Positions 15,545-23,579 of a DNA stretch of 39,112 nt are shown one piece after another (within the stretch, counting starts at the first letter, position 1; each line of letters opens with the position of its first letter). Source of the stretch: Pseudomonadota bacterium. Lineage in GTDB: Bacteria; Pseudomonadota; Gammaproteobacteria; Xanthomonadales; Xanthomonadaceae. The position numbers and the translations under genes are program-made. The stretch covers positions 1-39,112 of the forward strand of contig JAFAFD010000168.1 in NCBI GenBank assembly GCA_023423675.1, in the 5' to 3' direction. The notes under the pieces are model-generated. The model ran no database searches. It was given only the letters and a program-made list of their open reading frames with translations, and was not told the DNA's origin.

Positions 15545-16161
15545 CAGCGTCTCCCCCCAACTCCGAAACCGGGCTGGTAGATCAGCCCGTATGCTTGATT
15601 GCCGCGGCGCTCTGCGGCCAGGTCCCTGCTACGGGTATAGACCTGGGCCAAGCCGCCGAAAATGTCGCCGAGGTTACTTGCCTGCATGCTGCTGCGGCCG
15701 CTCGCAAGGTTGCCCTGCAGCGCCTGCGCCGCCTGCTGTGCACCGCTGGTCATATCGAGGCCGCTCTGGACCTGCGAGATCAGGTTCAGGCGCGAATTCT
15801 GGTCAGCGGTGCGCAGATCAGCCGCCGCACCCTGCGCGAGCCGGTCCGCCGTCAGCACGCCCTGCTGGTAGTTCTGACCGAGCGTGCGGTTTGCGTCGGT
15901 GGACGCCGAGCCGCCAGTCAGCCCGCTTCGCGCCATGGCGAAGCGTAGCGAACGGTCGGCCACTTCCTTCTGCCGGCCCAGCTCGTTGTTGTAGAACGAG
16001 CGCGAGGCGTTGAGGAAGTCGTCGTATTGGGTCTGCCGGCGCGGGCTGGAGTAGATCTGATCGATCTGACCCACGGCTCGGTTGATGTTGCTCTGGCGCC
16101 AGGCTTCATGCTGCGCGGCCTTCGTCGCGGCGCCGCTGCCACTGGATCCCATGCCCATCAT
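15544..16161 (-). CDS. Internal virion protein (T7 gp14 position)
   Basis: 205 aa from ATG 16161 (ATGA overlap with the GNAT-fold gene). A Met/Gly/Ser start is followed by a largely helical protein rich in Gln, Ala, Ser and Arg (SFYNNELGRQKEVADRSL, NSRLNLISQVQSGLDM) with a Gly/Arg end (FGVGGRR). No catalytic motif is seen. Placement directly after the gp13-like gene and before two similar proteins fits a small ejection protein. Confidence 0.55.
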   Translation of the reverse strand: MMGMGSSGSGAATKAAQHEAWRQSNINRAVGQIDQIYSSPRRQTQYDDFLNASRSFYNNELGRQKEVADRSLRFAMARSGLTGGSASTDANRTLGQNYQQGVLTADRLAQGAAADLRTADQNSRLNLISQVQSGLDMTSGAQQAAQALQGNLASGRSSMQASNLGDIFGGLAQVYTRSRDLAAERRGNQAYGLIYQPGFGVGGRR

Positions 16162-16667
16162 TCACCCCGCAATTTCGAAAAGTGGGCGATGCTCTCGCCG
16201 CGGATGCCCATATGGCGGAACACGCCTTCCGGCTTCATGCCCAGCGATCTCTCGAACCACTCGATGGCCTTGACGCGCGTGGTGATGGCGCTGGTTTGCA
16301 GGCGATGCGCTTGGGTTTCCAAGAGCTGATCCATCAGCCAGCGCGTGGCCTTGGTCATCGCGCGCCACTGCTCGGCCCATCCAGCCTCCGAACCAACCAT
16401 CCACGACTGCCACACGCCCGGCGCCACCGGATGGAAGCCGCCGGCAGCGGCCGGCAGGCCATCCCGACCCACAACCGTGAGCGCATACGGGGCAGACTGG
16501 GCCCAAGTGTTCACCAGCCACTGCGCGGCGGTGTCCGGGTCATAGGCTTCGGTGCCCAGAACGGCCAGATACTGCTGCTGCTCGTTCTCGCGCATCACTT
16601 CGGCCAGCGCGACGAGGTGTGCCGGCCGGCAGGCAATGACATTTGAGGGCAATCGGGCGCTCTGCAT
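16158..16667 (-). CDS. GNAT-fold internal virion protein (T7 gp13 / DUF2833-like)
   Basis: 169 aa. The pattern resembles phage GNAT-like proteins: an N-terminal segment MRENEQQQYLAVLG, a WQSWMV strand in the middle, then helices ending in TRVKAIEWFERSLGMKPEGV, the usual last GNAT helix and strand. T7 gp13, a virion assembly protein, has this fold without proven acetyltransferase activity. Position after the tail nozzle genes matches T7 order. A weak GGAAG site precedes ATG 16667. A real acetyltransferase is possible but less likely. Confidence 0.6.
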   Translation of the reverse strand: MQSARLPSNVIACRPAHLVALAEVMRENEQQQYLAVLGTEAYDPDTAAQWLVNTWAQSAPYALTVVGRDGLPAAAGGFHPVAPGVWQSWMVGSEAGWAEQWRAMTKATRWLMDQLLETQAHRLQTSAITTRVKAIEWFERSLGMKPEGVFRHMGIRGESIAHFSKLRGE

Positions 16668-16706
16668 GCGCAGATTCTTCCCGTGCGGTCAGCTGGTTCA
16701 ACGGAA

Positions 16707-18530
16707 TCACGCCATCCCCCGCAGATCCTGCAGATACAGCGAGAAAGCGTTCCACTGCCAGGCCGTGGAGCCGTCGTAGGTGAGCTTGACCGAGACCGTG
16801 GGTGCGGAAATCGGCATCGGGATGACCATCCCCGGCACGGTGTCGGCCGGCACGCGGTACGGAGTCGTGAAAGTGCCCTGATTGGCCTGGTCGTAGCCGA
16901 ATTCCGCGCTCACCTCGCCCGTTCCGACGATATCGAAGCCGTACAGGCTCTTGGTCACGCCCGGCTGACCAAAATCGAGCCATGGCCACTGGATCAGGCC
17001 TTGGAACGGCACGATTTCGCCAGATCCGAGCTCGTCGCCGACCACGTCCTCATCCATCCGGTGGATGTTCGAACCCGAACGCAGGAAAAGCGCGTCGCCG
17101 CGGATGGCCCAGTCATCAATCTCGAACGGGAAGTGGTATCGGCTCCATGAACCCTGCTGGCCGGAGCCCTGCATGGTGTAGACGAACACATCCGTGACCG
17201 AATATCGGGGGAACGCCACCCAATACTGGCCCGTGCCGGGGTTGTAGAGCGCCATCGGGGCCAGGTCGCCCATCTCGATCAGCAGCTCGCGGACCAGCGG
17301 GTCGATCGGCATGCCCACATCACCGGCCTGGAAGTTGGTCGAGCTCGCGGCAATGCCGATCGAGCGCACACCCTGCGCGGCCAGGAACAGCAGATCGTTG
17401 GATACCGGCGCAATGGCGTGGTGCTGCTCGCTACCCAACGGCAGCGCGTCGATCAGCGACATGCTTGCCGGGTCCTCGTCAACCTGCCACAGCTGGAAGC
17501 CCTCGGAATTGAAGACGGCCAGGTTGCCGCGGTACAGACCCATGGCGGCGACCGGGTTGGCGCCGTAGTTCTGCAGGCCGAACGGCAGGTATCCGGCGTC
17601 GTCCTGCGCAGTCCAGTCCAGCGGGTTTACCGTCGCGCTGTACCGCACAATGTCATCGTCGCCGGCGAACACCTTGCTCGCGGCAATGGCCACATACTTG
17701 GTGTTCGGGCAGTTCTCGTCCTCCACGCGCCGGGAGATGGCCCGCCAGTTGATCGTTCCGTCAGCAACGTAGCTACCCACGTCGGCCGGCCAGTCCGGCT
17801 CAGTGGTGCCGCTCACGTAAAGCGGCGACGCCTCCCAAGTGACTCGGGTGGACGCCACAGCCTCCCAGATGACGTCGTTGTCCACGACCGTTTGGCCGAG
17901 GATCGATGGCCACTTGGGCTCGGTGTTGGCCGAGTACCCGGACTCCGCCTGCACCGCCTTGTAGACCAAGCCGTCGGGAAGACCCGCGAACGTGCCCGAG
18001 ACGGTCAGGTTGTCGCCGAAAATCTCGTGGCTGTGGTCGGCGACCGAGAACAGGCCGATACCCGCACGCGCATAGGCTGCGCCGGCCGGCCGCGTCGCGG
18101 TGACGGTCGACTTGTGCCAGGCGCCACCGCTGCCGTCGCTGACGATGTTGCCGCGCTGCGAATCGAGCAGCAGGCCATCGGCTTCGTACCAGCGCACCTC
18201 CACCCAGCCGCGTGTGGCGCCGGCGATGGACGCGCCCTGCTGGATCATCGCGCTGGCTTCGAAGGAGCTGGCGTTCTGCGGCAGCACCAGGATCGACTTG
18301 TTCAGGGCCAGGCCTTCCGGCACGGAGCCCGGCATCAGGACGCACGGCCCCTTGTTGCCGTAGCCACCGGTGGCCGAATACTGCGCGCCGCCGGTGTAGT
18401 CCCAGTTGACGTTGCCGGCGGAGAAGTCGCCGTTCTCGACCTGTGCCGCGGTCGGGGCGGGCATGGTAATCGGCAGGACGATATCGCCGGGCTGGTACAG
18501 GCGGCCAGGCTGCCAAGTGGGGATGGCCAT
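16707..18530 (-). CDS. Tail nozzle / tail tube protein B (T7 gp12-like), C-terminal part
   Basis: 607 aa, starting by TGATG overlap with the gene at 18530-19318. The N-terminal third has a jelly-roll-like insertion (~30-180) and two strand repeats ending in T[ET]P[KD]WP (NTEPKWP, TTEPDWP). The C-terminal two thirds read like a propeller-type nozzle (YSATVNPLDWTAQDDAGYLPF, LAVFNSEGFQLW, QGSWSRYHFPFE). The last strands end in YLQDLRGMA. This is the DNA exit gate of short-tailed phages. The preceding gene supplies what looks like the N-terminal segment of the same protein. Confidence 0.7.
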   Translation of the reverse strand: MAIPTWQPGRLYQPGDIVLPITMPAPTAAQVENGDFSAGNVNWDYTGGAQYSATGGYGNKGPCVLMPGSVPEGLALNKSILVLPQNASSFEASAMIQQGASIAGATRGWVEVRWYEADGLLLDSQRGNIVSDGSGGAWHKSTVTATRPAGAAYARAGIGLFSVADHSHEIFGDNLTVSGTFAGLPDGLVYKAVQAESGYSANTEPKWPSILGQTVVDNDVIWEAVASTRVTWEASPLYVSGTTEPDWPADVGSYVADGTINWRAISRRVEDENCPNTKYVAIAASKVFAGDDDIVRYSATVNPLDWTAQDDAGYLPFGLQNYGANPVAAMGLYRGNLAVFNSEGFQLWQVDEDPASMSLIDALPLGSEQHHAIAPVSNDLLFLAAQGVRSIGIAASSTNFQAGDVGMPIDPLVRELLIEMGDLAPMALYNPGTGQYWVAFPRYSVTDVFVYTMQGSGQQGSWSRYHFPFEIDDWAIRGDALFLRSGSNIHRMDEDVVGDELGSGEIVPFQGLIQWPWLDFGQPGVTKSLYGFDIVGTGEVSAEFGYDQANQGTFTTPYRVPADTVPGMVIPMPISAPTVSVKLTYDGSTAWQWNAFSLYLQDLRGMA

Positions 18531-19318
18531 CAGAGCGCCTCCGTACTGGTGTTGGCACCGTTCCCGCCGCGCGAACCGGAGCCATAGCGGTCGGACACGC
18601 TCGGCGGGACGGTTCCGCCACTGCTCCCGCTGGCCGCCGTGGTGTCGGACGACTGCTGGTCGGCGTCTTCGTAGACCGTTTCACCTGCGTTGGTGGGCCA
18701 GCGAGGCTCAGTGGTGCCGGAGCGCGACGATTCGCTCGAGGTCTCGATGACGGTGTACTTGTAGCCGTTGTCCACCGTCGGCACGACCACATCACCCACT
18801 GCGCGCGCCACGTTTGGCGCCCAGGGCGTGTACCCGGACGTGTCGCTTTCAAGCCGATAGGCAACGCCGTTCGGGTCGGTCGGCATCACCAGCGCGCCAG
18901 GCAAGTACGTCTTGCCCGGCTGCCAGACCTCGCCCTCCTCCAGCCAATAGTGGAACGTGTCGCCGTTGTCGAACTCGGCCACGACGTACGGGTAGCCCAA
19001 GAACGGTGTCGCGAAGTGAATGTCCTTGATGGCCGCTCCAGCCACGGTCGGATGCCTCAGCACGACCACCGATACCTCCGGGTCGTTCGAGGCGATCACC
19101 ATGTGACTGAACACGATGAACTTGCCGTGGTAGATCATCATCCCCTTGGTGCCATCCGGAAGACGATGTTCCACCCGACTTCCGGGGCGCGACTTGATGG
19201 TGCGGGCCGCGGTCACGTAGCCGTTGAGCAGGTCAAACAGCGCGTCAGGTGAAGCGCCACCCTTTTCGCGGAGACGGGTAATGCCAGCCTTGACGGTGGA
19301 TAGCTGCACCTGCCTCAT
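18530..19318 (-). CDS. Tail nozzle-associated protein, apparent N-terminal part of tube protein B
   Basis: 262 aa, ATGA overlap with tail tube A. The opening (QLSTVKAGITRLREKGGASPDALFDLLNGYVT, split) and the GFVEHRLPDGTKG-like strands resemble the N-terminus of phage nozzle proteins (GGVSRQP-type start region). Two WxPG-type strand repeats follow (VWQPGKTYLPGALV; TTEPRWPTNAGETV), matching those at the start of the next gene. It ends in a Ser/Gly-rich disordered tail. The combined length of both genes, 869 aa, is about that of one nozzle protein. Confidence 0.6.
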   Translation of the reverse strand: MRQVQLSTVKAGITRLREKGGASPDALFDLLNGYVTAARTIKSRPGSRVEHRLPDGTKGMMIYHGKFIVFSHMVIASNDPEVSVVVLRHPTVAGAAIKDIHFATPFLGYPYVVAEFDNGDTFHYWLEEGEVWQPGKTYLPGALVMPTDPNGVAYRLESDTSGYTPWAPNVARAVGDVVVPTVDNGYKYTVIETSSESSRSGTTEPRWPTNAGETVYEDADQQSSDTTAASGSSGGTVPPSVSDRYGSGSRGGNGANTSTEAL

Positions 19319-20433
19319 GCGGCATCCTCCGGCCAGCCGCCGACCGGAATCGGACGCACCGCGTTACGTGGATCGGCGGTGCCGGGGATGTAGCGCCGGG
19401 TATGGTGCGAGCCGCGCACCAAGTCGCGAACGTAGTTCGCCAGCTGGGAAGCGTAGTTGCCCGCGTCGGGCTGGCCGTAGTGCGCCTTCGCGTTGGCCAG
19501 CGCCAACAGGAAAATGGCTTCCGGCTCCACTGTGGTGAAGTCGCCATCGGCATGCAGCGGCATCAGGCCGAACTGGCCCTTGACCCGCAGCTTCCAGGTG
19601 TCGTCCACCGGTGCGGGCCACAGCTCGATGCACTGGCGCACCTCGTAGTGGCTGGGAATGCCCGGCCCGCGCGAGGTGTACATGACCGGGTCGATGCCGC
19701 AGTAAAGCGGACGCCAGTTGCCGTCGCCCTGCGACAGGCCGGCCCAGCTGATCATGCGCGGGTCCAGCTTCTTCACGCATGCATCGGCGTTGGCGTCCAG
19801 ATCGTACATCCGCACGCCCGGCAGCAGATCCCAGGTGTAGAACCGCTCGCGGCGGAACACGTTGTAGCGCCGGAACAGCATCTCCTGCGCGTTCCGGATG
19901 AAGTCGTCCAGCAGGTCCGCCATGCCCGGAGGCGGGTTGTTGGCCTGCGCAGCGAAGCCCAGGCGACGCAGCAGGCGCTTGCGCATCTCGGACAGCGTAG
20001 TGCGCGGGTAGTCGTCGTCGCAGTCGCAGTTGAACGAAACCTGCTGGGTAGGTGGCGTGACAATCAGCTGGCCGTTGTAACGCTGATAGGCGTCGGTTCC
20101 CTGATACCAGCTCGCCAAAATGAGGCGGCCGCGTACGGCGGGGACCTCGATGTCAAATGCACCAGACGCGCCGTTCAGGTCGTAATAGGCCACGACCTGA
20201 TTGTTTTCGTCCACATAGTTGAGGCAGCCCATGTCATTTGAGCTGACCTGATCATGCGAGTACTCGACGTGCGCGGCGATGGTGTCGCTGCCACCGGGAG
20301 TAACCAAGAGGTCAAGCTCAAACCAGTTGGTGACCTCGGCATCCCAGGCGTACGCGCTGCCGTTCCAATACTGCGGCGGCGTATTGCCGTTGAAGTCGCG
20401 CCAGTTGCTTGGGTTGGAGAGGAGGTTAGCCAC
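19315..20433 (-). CDS. Tail tube protein A (T7 gp11-like) with N-terminal beta-sandwich module
   Basis: 372 aa from GTG 20433 (GGGAG site 7 bases upstream; 8-base overlap with the GT9-like gene). Residues ~1-130 form a beta-rich module resembling a carbohydrate-binding sandwich (YWNGSAYAWDAEV, ASWYQGTDAYQRY). Residues ~145-372 are the gp11-like part: LLRRLGFAAQ, LLDDFIRNAQEMLFRRYN, RERFYTWDL, YEVRQCIELWPAP. This pattern is typical of gatekeeper/tail tube A proteins that join portal to nozzle. The extra N-terminal module is not part of T7 gp11. Confidence 0.75.
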   Translation of the reverse strand: MANLLSNPSNWRDFNGNTPPQYWNGSAYAWDAEVTNWFELDLLVTPGGSDTIAAHVEYSHDQVSSNDMGCLNYVDENNQVVAYYDLNGASGAFDIEVPAVRGRLILASWYQGTDAYQRYNGQLIVTPPTQQVSFNCDCDDDYPRTTLSEMRKRLLRRLGFAAQANNPPPGMADLLDDFIRNAQEMLFRRYNVFRRERFYTWDLLPGVRMYDLDANADACVKKLDPRMISWAGLSQGDGNWRPLYCGIDPVMYTSRGPGIPSHYEVRQCIELWPAPVDDTWKLRVKGQFGLMPLHADGDFTTVEPEAIFLLALANAKAHYGQPDAGNYASQLANYVRDLVRGSHHTRRYIPGTADPRNAVRPIPVGGWPEDAA

Positions 20434-20995
20434 GGACAGCTCCCATCACGTCGTCAACAGTGATCCGCGCCATTCCGTCGCGGGATACGCAGTAGTCGCG
20501 GCACCAGTAGGGCGCGAACTGCTCGAAATCCTGGCCGTAGAGGCCAACCACGCGCGGGCAGCCAAGGGCATCGGCCATGTGGGCCGTCCCGGTGTCGGGG
20601 CAAACCACGGTGTGCGCCCGGTTCAAGAGATGCATCCAGGCCGCGCGAGCAATGGACGCAGTGACCCATACGGCCGCGGGCAGGCGCCGGCCAAGCTCAT
20701 CCCACCCATGCCAGCGCTTGCGAGGCAACCTCACATCCGGCGCGATGACCAACAGGTCTCGATCGACGCTCGGCAGGAGCTGATGACGGACAGGTTCGCG
20801 CCCCGTAGCGTCCAGCCATGCGCTGGTGCGGTGGCCGCGCGGTGAGGGAACCATGCCTGCCCCTGCGTCTAGCCACGCGACCGGCGCGCCTGGCACTCGA
20901 TGCTGCTCACCAATGGCCACGCTGTCGCCTGAGCGCATAGCCGGCATTGCCAGCAGCGCGTCGCCCAGGTGCAGCCCCTGCAGGTTGAAGATCAT
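20426..20995 (-). CDS. Small GT9-like (heptosyltransferase-like) glycosyltransferase
   Basis: 189 aa from ATG 20995, with GAGGAG 5-6 bases upstream; a GTG 6 bases earlier overlaps that site. The start matches GT9 (NLQGLHLGDALLAMPAM, like the IGDxLL loop of heptosyltransferases). The C-terminal domain carries HTVVCPDTGTAHMADALGCP and VVGLYG, the nucleotide-sugar site of the family. Normal GT9 enzymes have ~320-350 residues, so the middle is much reduced. It stands in the structural operon between head and tail genes, with a terminator just upstream. A role in modifying host LPS or virion sugar is inferred; activity is uncertain. Confidence 0.7.
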   Translation of the reverse strand: MIFNLQGLHLGDALLAMPAMRSGDSVAIGEQHRVPGAPVAWLDAGAGMVPSPRGHRTSAWLDATGREPVRHQLLPSVDRDLLVIAPDVRLPRKRWHGWDELGRRLPAAVWVTASIARAAWMHLLNRAHTVVCPDTGTAHMADALGCPRVVGLYGQDFEQFAPYWCRDYCVSRDGMARITVDDVMGAVRG

Positions 20996-21008
20996 CGCCA
21001 CTCCTCAC

Positions 21009-21043
21009 AAAAAGACGGCCGACAGGGTTCCCCCGGCCGGCCG
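21009..21043 (-). terminator. Intrinsic terminator after the head genes
   Basis: On the minus strand CGGCCGGC pairs with GTCGGCCG (one G-T pair) around a 12-base loop, followed by TCTTTTT. It is 22 bp after the stop of the gene at 21065 and just before the GT9-like gene, so it would lower transcription from the capsid genes into the tail genes. Confidence 0.6.
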
Positions 21044-21064
21044 CCACCCACGCCGCCAGCGGGG

Positions 21065-21574
21065 TTACTGGTTGCTGCTGCGCTTGGCGCGCTCAGCTTC
21101 GATTGCCGCGTGCACGCCGCTGCGGTCCCTGCCGCCCGCCTCGTCGTTGGCCAGCTGGTCCAGCTCGTCGTCGGACAGGCTTTCCAGCTGCGCGGTGATC
21201 TCAGCAACGGTGCCGTCGACAAGGCTGTCGCCTTCAGGCTTGGCCGCGGCCTTCTTGCCCTTGGGCTTGGCCTCGTCCTGCGCGCCGGCTTTGATGCCCG
21301 TGCGCTTTTCCAGATCACGCAGCTTCGGGAACAGCAGCTTGCGTGCGCGATCGCCGTCCGGGGTGTGCTGGTACTTGCTGACCAGGCCGTCGAACGCCTT
21401 CTGCACGTCGAAATCTTCGACCTCGACCTCGCGCGAGCTCTGTTCGAACACCAGGTCCTCGCCGTAGATCTCCTCGAGGATCTGCTGCTCGTAGTCCGGC
21501 ACTTCGACCGGGATCTTCGTGCTGGCGTCGCGATCGATCAGCAGCAGCACGTAGGTGAGAGTGGTCTTGGCCAT
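21065..21574 (-). CDS. Acidic head-associated phage protein
   Basis: 169 aa, TAATG overlap with the preceding gene. N-terminal ~75 residues are mixed alpha/beta (LTYVLLLIDRDASTKIPVEV, FEQSSREVEVEDF). A Lys/Ala-rich linker (PKGKKAAAKPEG) leads to a C-terminal helical hairpin (IEAQLESLSDDELDQLANDEAGG-like, starting VAEITAQL). Located right after the capsid genes, it may be a head completion or adaptor protein, but no family is recognised. Confidence 0.6.
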   Translation of the reverse strand: MAKTTLTYVLLLIDRDASTKIPVEVPDYEQQILEEIYGEDLVFEQSSREVEVEDFDVQKAFDGLVSKYQHTPDGDRARKLLFPKLRDLEKRTGIKAGAQDEAKPKGKKAAAKPEGDSLVDGTVAEITAQLESLSDDELDQLANDEAGGRDRSGVHAAIEAERAKRSSNQ

Positions 21575-21885
21575 TACTGGATGCCCTCCAGGACGATGGG
21601 CGCAGTCGCCGCGGCGCCGGTGCGGATGAAATCCGGGAGGTCGGCGATCTCGACCACCGGCGCCTGGTCGGCAGCGCCGCTCAGGACGGTGTACCAGCCG
21701 TCGCTGTCCTCTTCCGGGACGCCGCCGGTAGGCAGAACGGCGTGGCCTTCGAGCAGGACGCCGGTGGTGACGGTGGCGTTCTCGCCCAGGTTGGCCAGGC
21801 CTTCGCGGCCCTGCCCGCCCAGCAGCGGCGTCACATCCAGCGCCACGATGGTGCCCCCGGTGGGGAGCGTCTTCAGGTTCGGCAT
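21574..21885 (-). CDS. Small capsid-adjacent protein, possible decoration protein
   Basis: 103 aa from ATG 21885 with GGGAG 6 bases upstream. Short beta-rich chain (TGGTIVALDVTPLLGG, NATVTTGVLLEGHAVLP, GWYTVLSG) without charged helices. It immediately follows the major capsid gene, the usual place of head decoration or stabilising proteins. That role is positional inference only. Confidence 0.6.
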   Translation of the reverse strand: MPNLKTLPTGGTIVALDVTPLLGGQGREGLANLGENATVTTGVLLEGHAVLPTGGVPEEDSDGWYTVLSGAADQAPVVEIADLPDFIRTGAAATAPIVLEGIQ

Positions 21886-21930
21886 ATCAGTCTCCCGCCG
21901 GCGAGGGGCTGCCCCGCCGGCATTGATGGG

Positions 21931-22992
21931 TCAGGCGATCGAGAAGACCGCGTTGCTGTTGCGCTTCTTCGTGGTCAAGCCGTAGTCAGCGGTCTGGCCG
22001 AAGTAGTGCGTGTAGCGGTCGTAGACGCGCGGCGGGGTGCGCTTGACCATCCAACGGCCCTGCACCGGGCGCAGGGTGATGGTCTTGCTGTTGAGGAAGT
22101 AGCCGCGCTTGGTCCACGGGTTCGCGATCGGGCCCTCGCGGGCGTCGATGACTTCGAACGACGGGTCCCAGACCACCGGAACGCCGTTGAAGGCCAGCGC
22201 CTTGGTCGACGGGTCGATGGTGATGCCGCCGGTGCTGTTGGCGCCGATGGTGATCTGGCGCTGCAGCAGCTTCAGGGAGTCGGCCTTGATGGCGTCGTAC
22301 ATGGCCGCGCCCACGAAGATGGCGTTCGGCGCGCCCATCTTTCCGTAGGTGACGGTCTGGCGCCACAGGGTCTCCATGTGGGCGATCAGGTTGCCGGCGG
22401 TGCCGGTGCTGATGCCCATATCGGCGAAGTTGCGCCAGTACGGCGAGGTCGCCGCATCGATGCCGCCGATCACGCCGACGTTCGGGTTGGTGCTGACCAG
22501 CGCGTCCAGGCCCGGAACGGCCTTCGGGTTGGTGGAGCCGTCGAGGTGGACCTCGATATCCCACTCTTCCTGGAAGCCGGCCTTCAGCGCCGACCAGTTC
22601 TCGTCCAGCAGGTTGACGATCTGGATCTTCTCGGCATCGCTCATGACCGCGTTCTTGTCGTCGGTCAGGATGATGCCGTTGTTGGCCAGCTCGGTTTCGT
22701 TCAGCGTGAAGCCGTCATGCGCTTCGTAGTGCTGGAACGGCGCCTTGCGCACGGTGTCGCGGCGGTTGTAGGTGACCTGGTCGTCACCGGTGTAGTTCTG
22801 GTAGTTGGAGTCGTTGCCGATCCGCACCTTCTCGTTGAAGATGCCGTTGCCGAAGGTGGAGTCCTTCTTGTTGGCGATCAGCCAGGCCGCGAACGGCTTC
22901 TCGGTGGTGAACTGATCGATCGGATCGTTCGCCGCGTACGTCTCCATCTGGCGGTTTGCACCGGCCAGCATCTGGGCAGTGGTCAAGGGCAT
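21931..22992 (-). CDS. Major capsid protein
   Basis: 353 aa from ATG 22992; a CGAGG site lies 9 bases upstream and the longer open frame (to 23076) crosses the promoter hairpin. The chain has features of HK97-fold capsids: N-arm (MLAGANRQMETYAANDP), E-loop-like strands (KVRIGNDSNYQNYTG), a spine helix (DAEKIQIVNLLDENWSALKAGF) and C-terminal strands RGYFLNSKTITLRP and VYDRYTHYFGQTADYG. It is the first gene after a dedicated promoter and terminator pair. Length and order (portal, scaffold, capsid) fit podoviruses. Confidence 0.85.
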   Translation of the reverse strand: MPLTTAQMLAGANRQMETYAANDPIDQFTTEKPFAAWLIANKKDSTFGNGIFNEKVRIGNDSNYQNYTGDDQVTYNRRDTVRKAPFQHYEAHDGFTLNETELANNGIILTDDKNAVMSDAEKIQIVNLLDENWSALKAGFQEEWDIEVHLDGSTNPKAVPGLDALVSTNPNVGVIGGIDAATSPYWRNFADMGISTGTAGNLIAHMETLWRQTVTYGKMGAPNAIFVGAAMYDAIKADSLKLLQRQITIGANSTGGITIDPSTKALAFNGVPVVWDPSFEVIDAREGPIANPWTKRGYFLNSKTITLRPVQGRWMVKRTPPRVYDRYTHYFGQTADYGLTTKKRNSNAVFSIA

Positions 22993-23018
22993 AGGTGTAG
23001 CCTCGAAGGGAAAGAAGG

Positions 23019-23033
23019 AGGCCCGTTGGGCCT
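23019..23033 (-). promoter_or_regulatory. Hairpin in the capsid gene leader
   Basis: A 6-bp stem AGGCCC/GGGCCT closes a 3-base loop, extendable by G-T pairs; on the minus strand it is followed by CCTTCTTTCCC. It lies about 27 bases before the capsid ATG. The T tract is broken, so it is either a weak terminator or a 5' mRNA stabiliser. Confidence 0.4.
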
Positions 23034-23133
23034 TTGGTCTTTCCGCGCTCGAGGAGTGCGAACCCTCTTTCAGCACTACCGGTGGCGAACCCGGCTTACG
23101 TCACACGCGGTGTCGGCTGCTGCCGATGGGGGG

Positions 23134-23161
23134 ACTATGCGATAGGGGTGGAGACTGTCAA
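23134..23161 (-). promoter_or_regulatory. Sigma-70-type promoter for the major capsid gene
   Basis: Reading leftward: TTGACA at 23161-23156, 16-base spacer, CATAGT at 23139-23134 (4 of 6 bases of the -10 consensus). It begins 12 bp after the terminator hairpin at 23173-23192 and points only to the capsid gene. This gives the capsid its own promoter. Confidence 0.5.
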
Positions 23162-23172
23162 CGGATACAAGA

Positions 23173-23192
23173 GACCCCGCCGGAGCGGGGTC
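23173..23192 (-). terminator. Terminator after the small gene between scaffold and capsid
   Basis: Perfect 8-bp stem GACCCCGC/GCGGGGTC with a CGGA loop, 12 bp after the stop of the 80-aa gene. On the minus strand TCTCTTGT follows, a modest T-rich tail. The stem is symmetrical and may work both ways. Confidence 0.65.
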
Positions 23193-23204
23193 CCATTCAA
23201 GCTA

Positions 23205-23447
23205 TTACCACTTGACGGTGAACAATCCGTCCGACCCCTGCTCAATAGTGAAGCCGTCCTTCTCCATCTCGATGAACAGTGCCTCGTAGCTATGCGCCGG
23301 ATACCTCAGCTCACGAGACATGACGGTACTGCGTGCGCCACTTGAAGCCACGCTGTCGAGGTAGTTTTCCACCGACTTCCTCAACTCGGCATGGGAGGCA
23401 TTCTTCCCGGCATCTTCACTCTTCTGGCGCAATTCTTCTGCGTTCAT
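23205..23447 (-). CDS. Small moron-like protein between scaffold and capsid genes
   Basis: 80 aa from ATG 23447 (weak GAG site); an in-frame ATG at 23489 would add 14 residues but has no ribosome site. Helical N-terminus (MNAEELRQKSEDAGKNA, VENYLDSVASSGA). It then carries a small beta/alpha part (YPAHSYEALFIEMEKDGFTIEQ, LFTVKW). No family is recognised. It is AT-richer than its neighbours, has its own terminator, and sits in a place where most podoviruses have no gene; transfer as a cassette is inferred. Confidence 0.65.
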   Translation of the reverse strand: MNAEELRQKSEDAGKNASHAELRKSVENYLDSVASSGARSTVMSRELRYPAHSYEALFIEMEKDGFTIEQGSDGLFTVKW

Positions 23448-23501
23448 ACTGATCTCGATTCCATTCTCTGCCGGAGGATTCCGGCCCATGGATTCTACCG
23501 C

Positions 23502-23579
23502 TCAACCCCACATGCCATACCTCACGATCAGGATTGCGTGGATCTGGCGGGCCAGCCTGGACGGGACCGGCCACGCCAT
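23502..23579 (-). CDS. Possible 25-aa reading frame after the scaffold gene
   Basis: ATG at 23579 overlaps the scaffold stop in TGATG, the coupling used throughout this operon, and runs 25 codons (MAWPVPSRLARQIH..., ending GMWG). Basic and hydrophobic. Too short to judge by composition; it may be chance. Confidence 0.25.
   Translation of the reverse strand: MAWPVPSRLARQIHAILIVRYGMWG

Noticed and set aside
21742..23145. 467-codon rightward open frame opposite the capsid gene
   Set aside because: Shadow of the capsid protein; no start signal or family resemblance.
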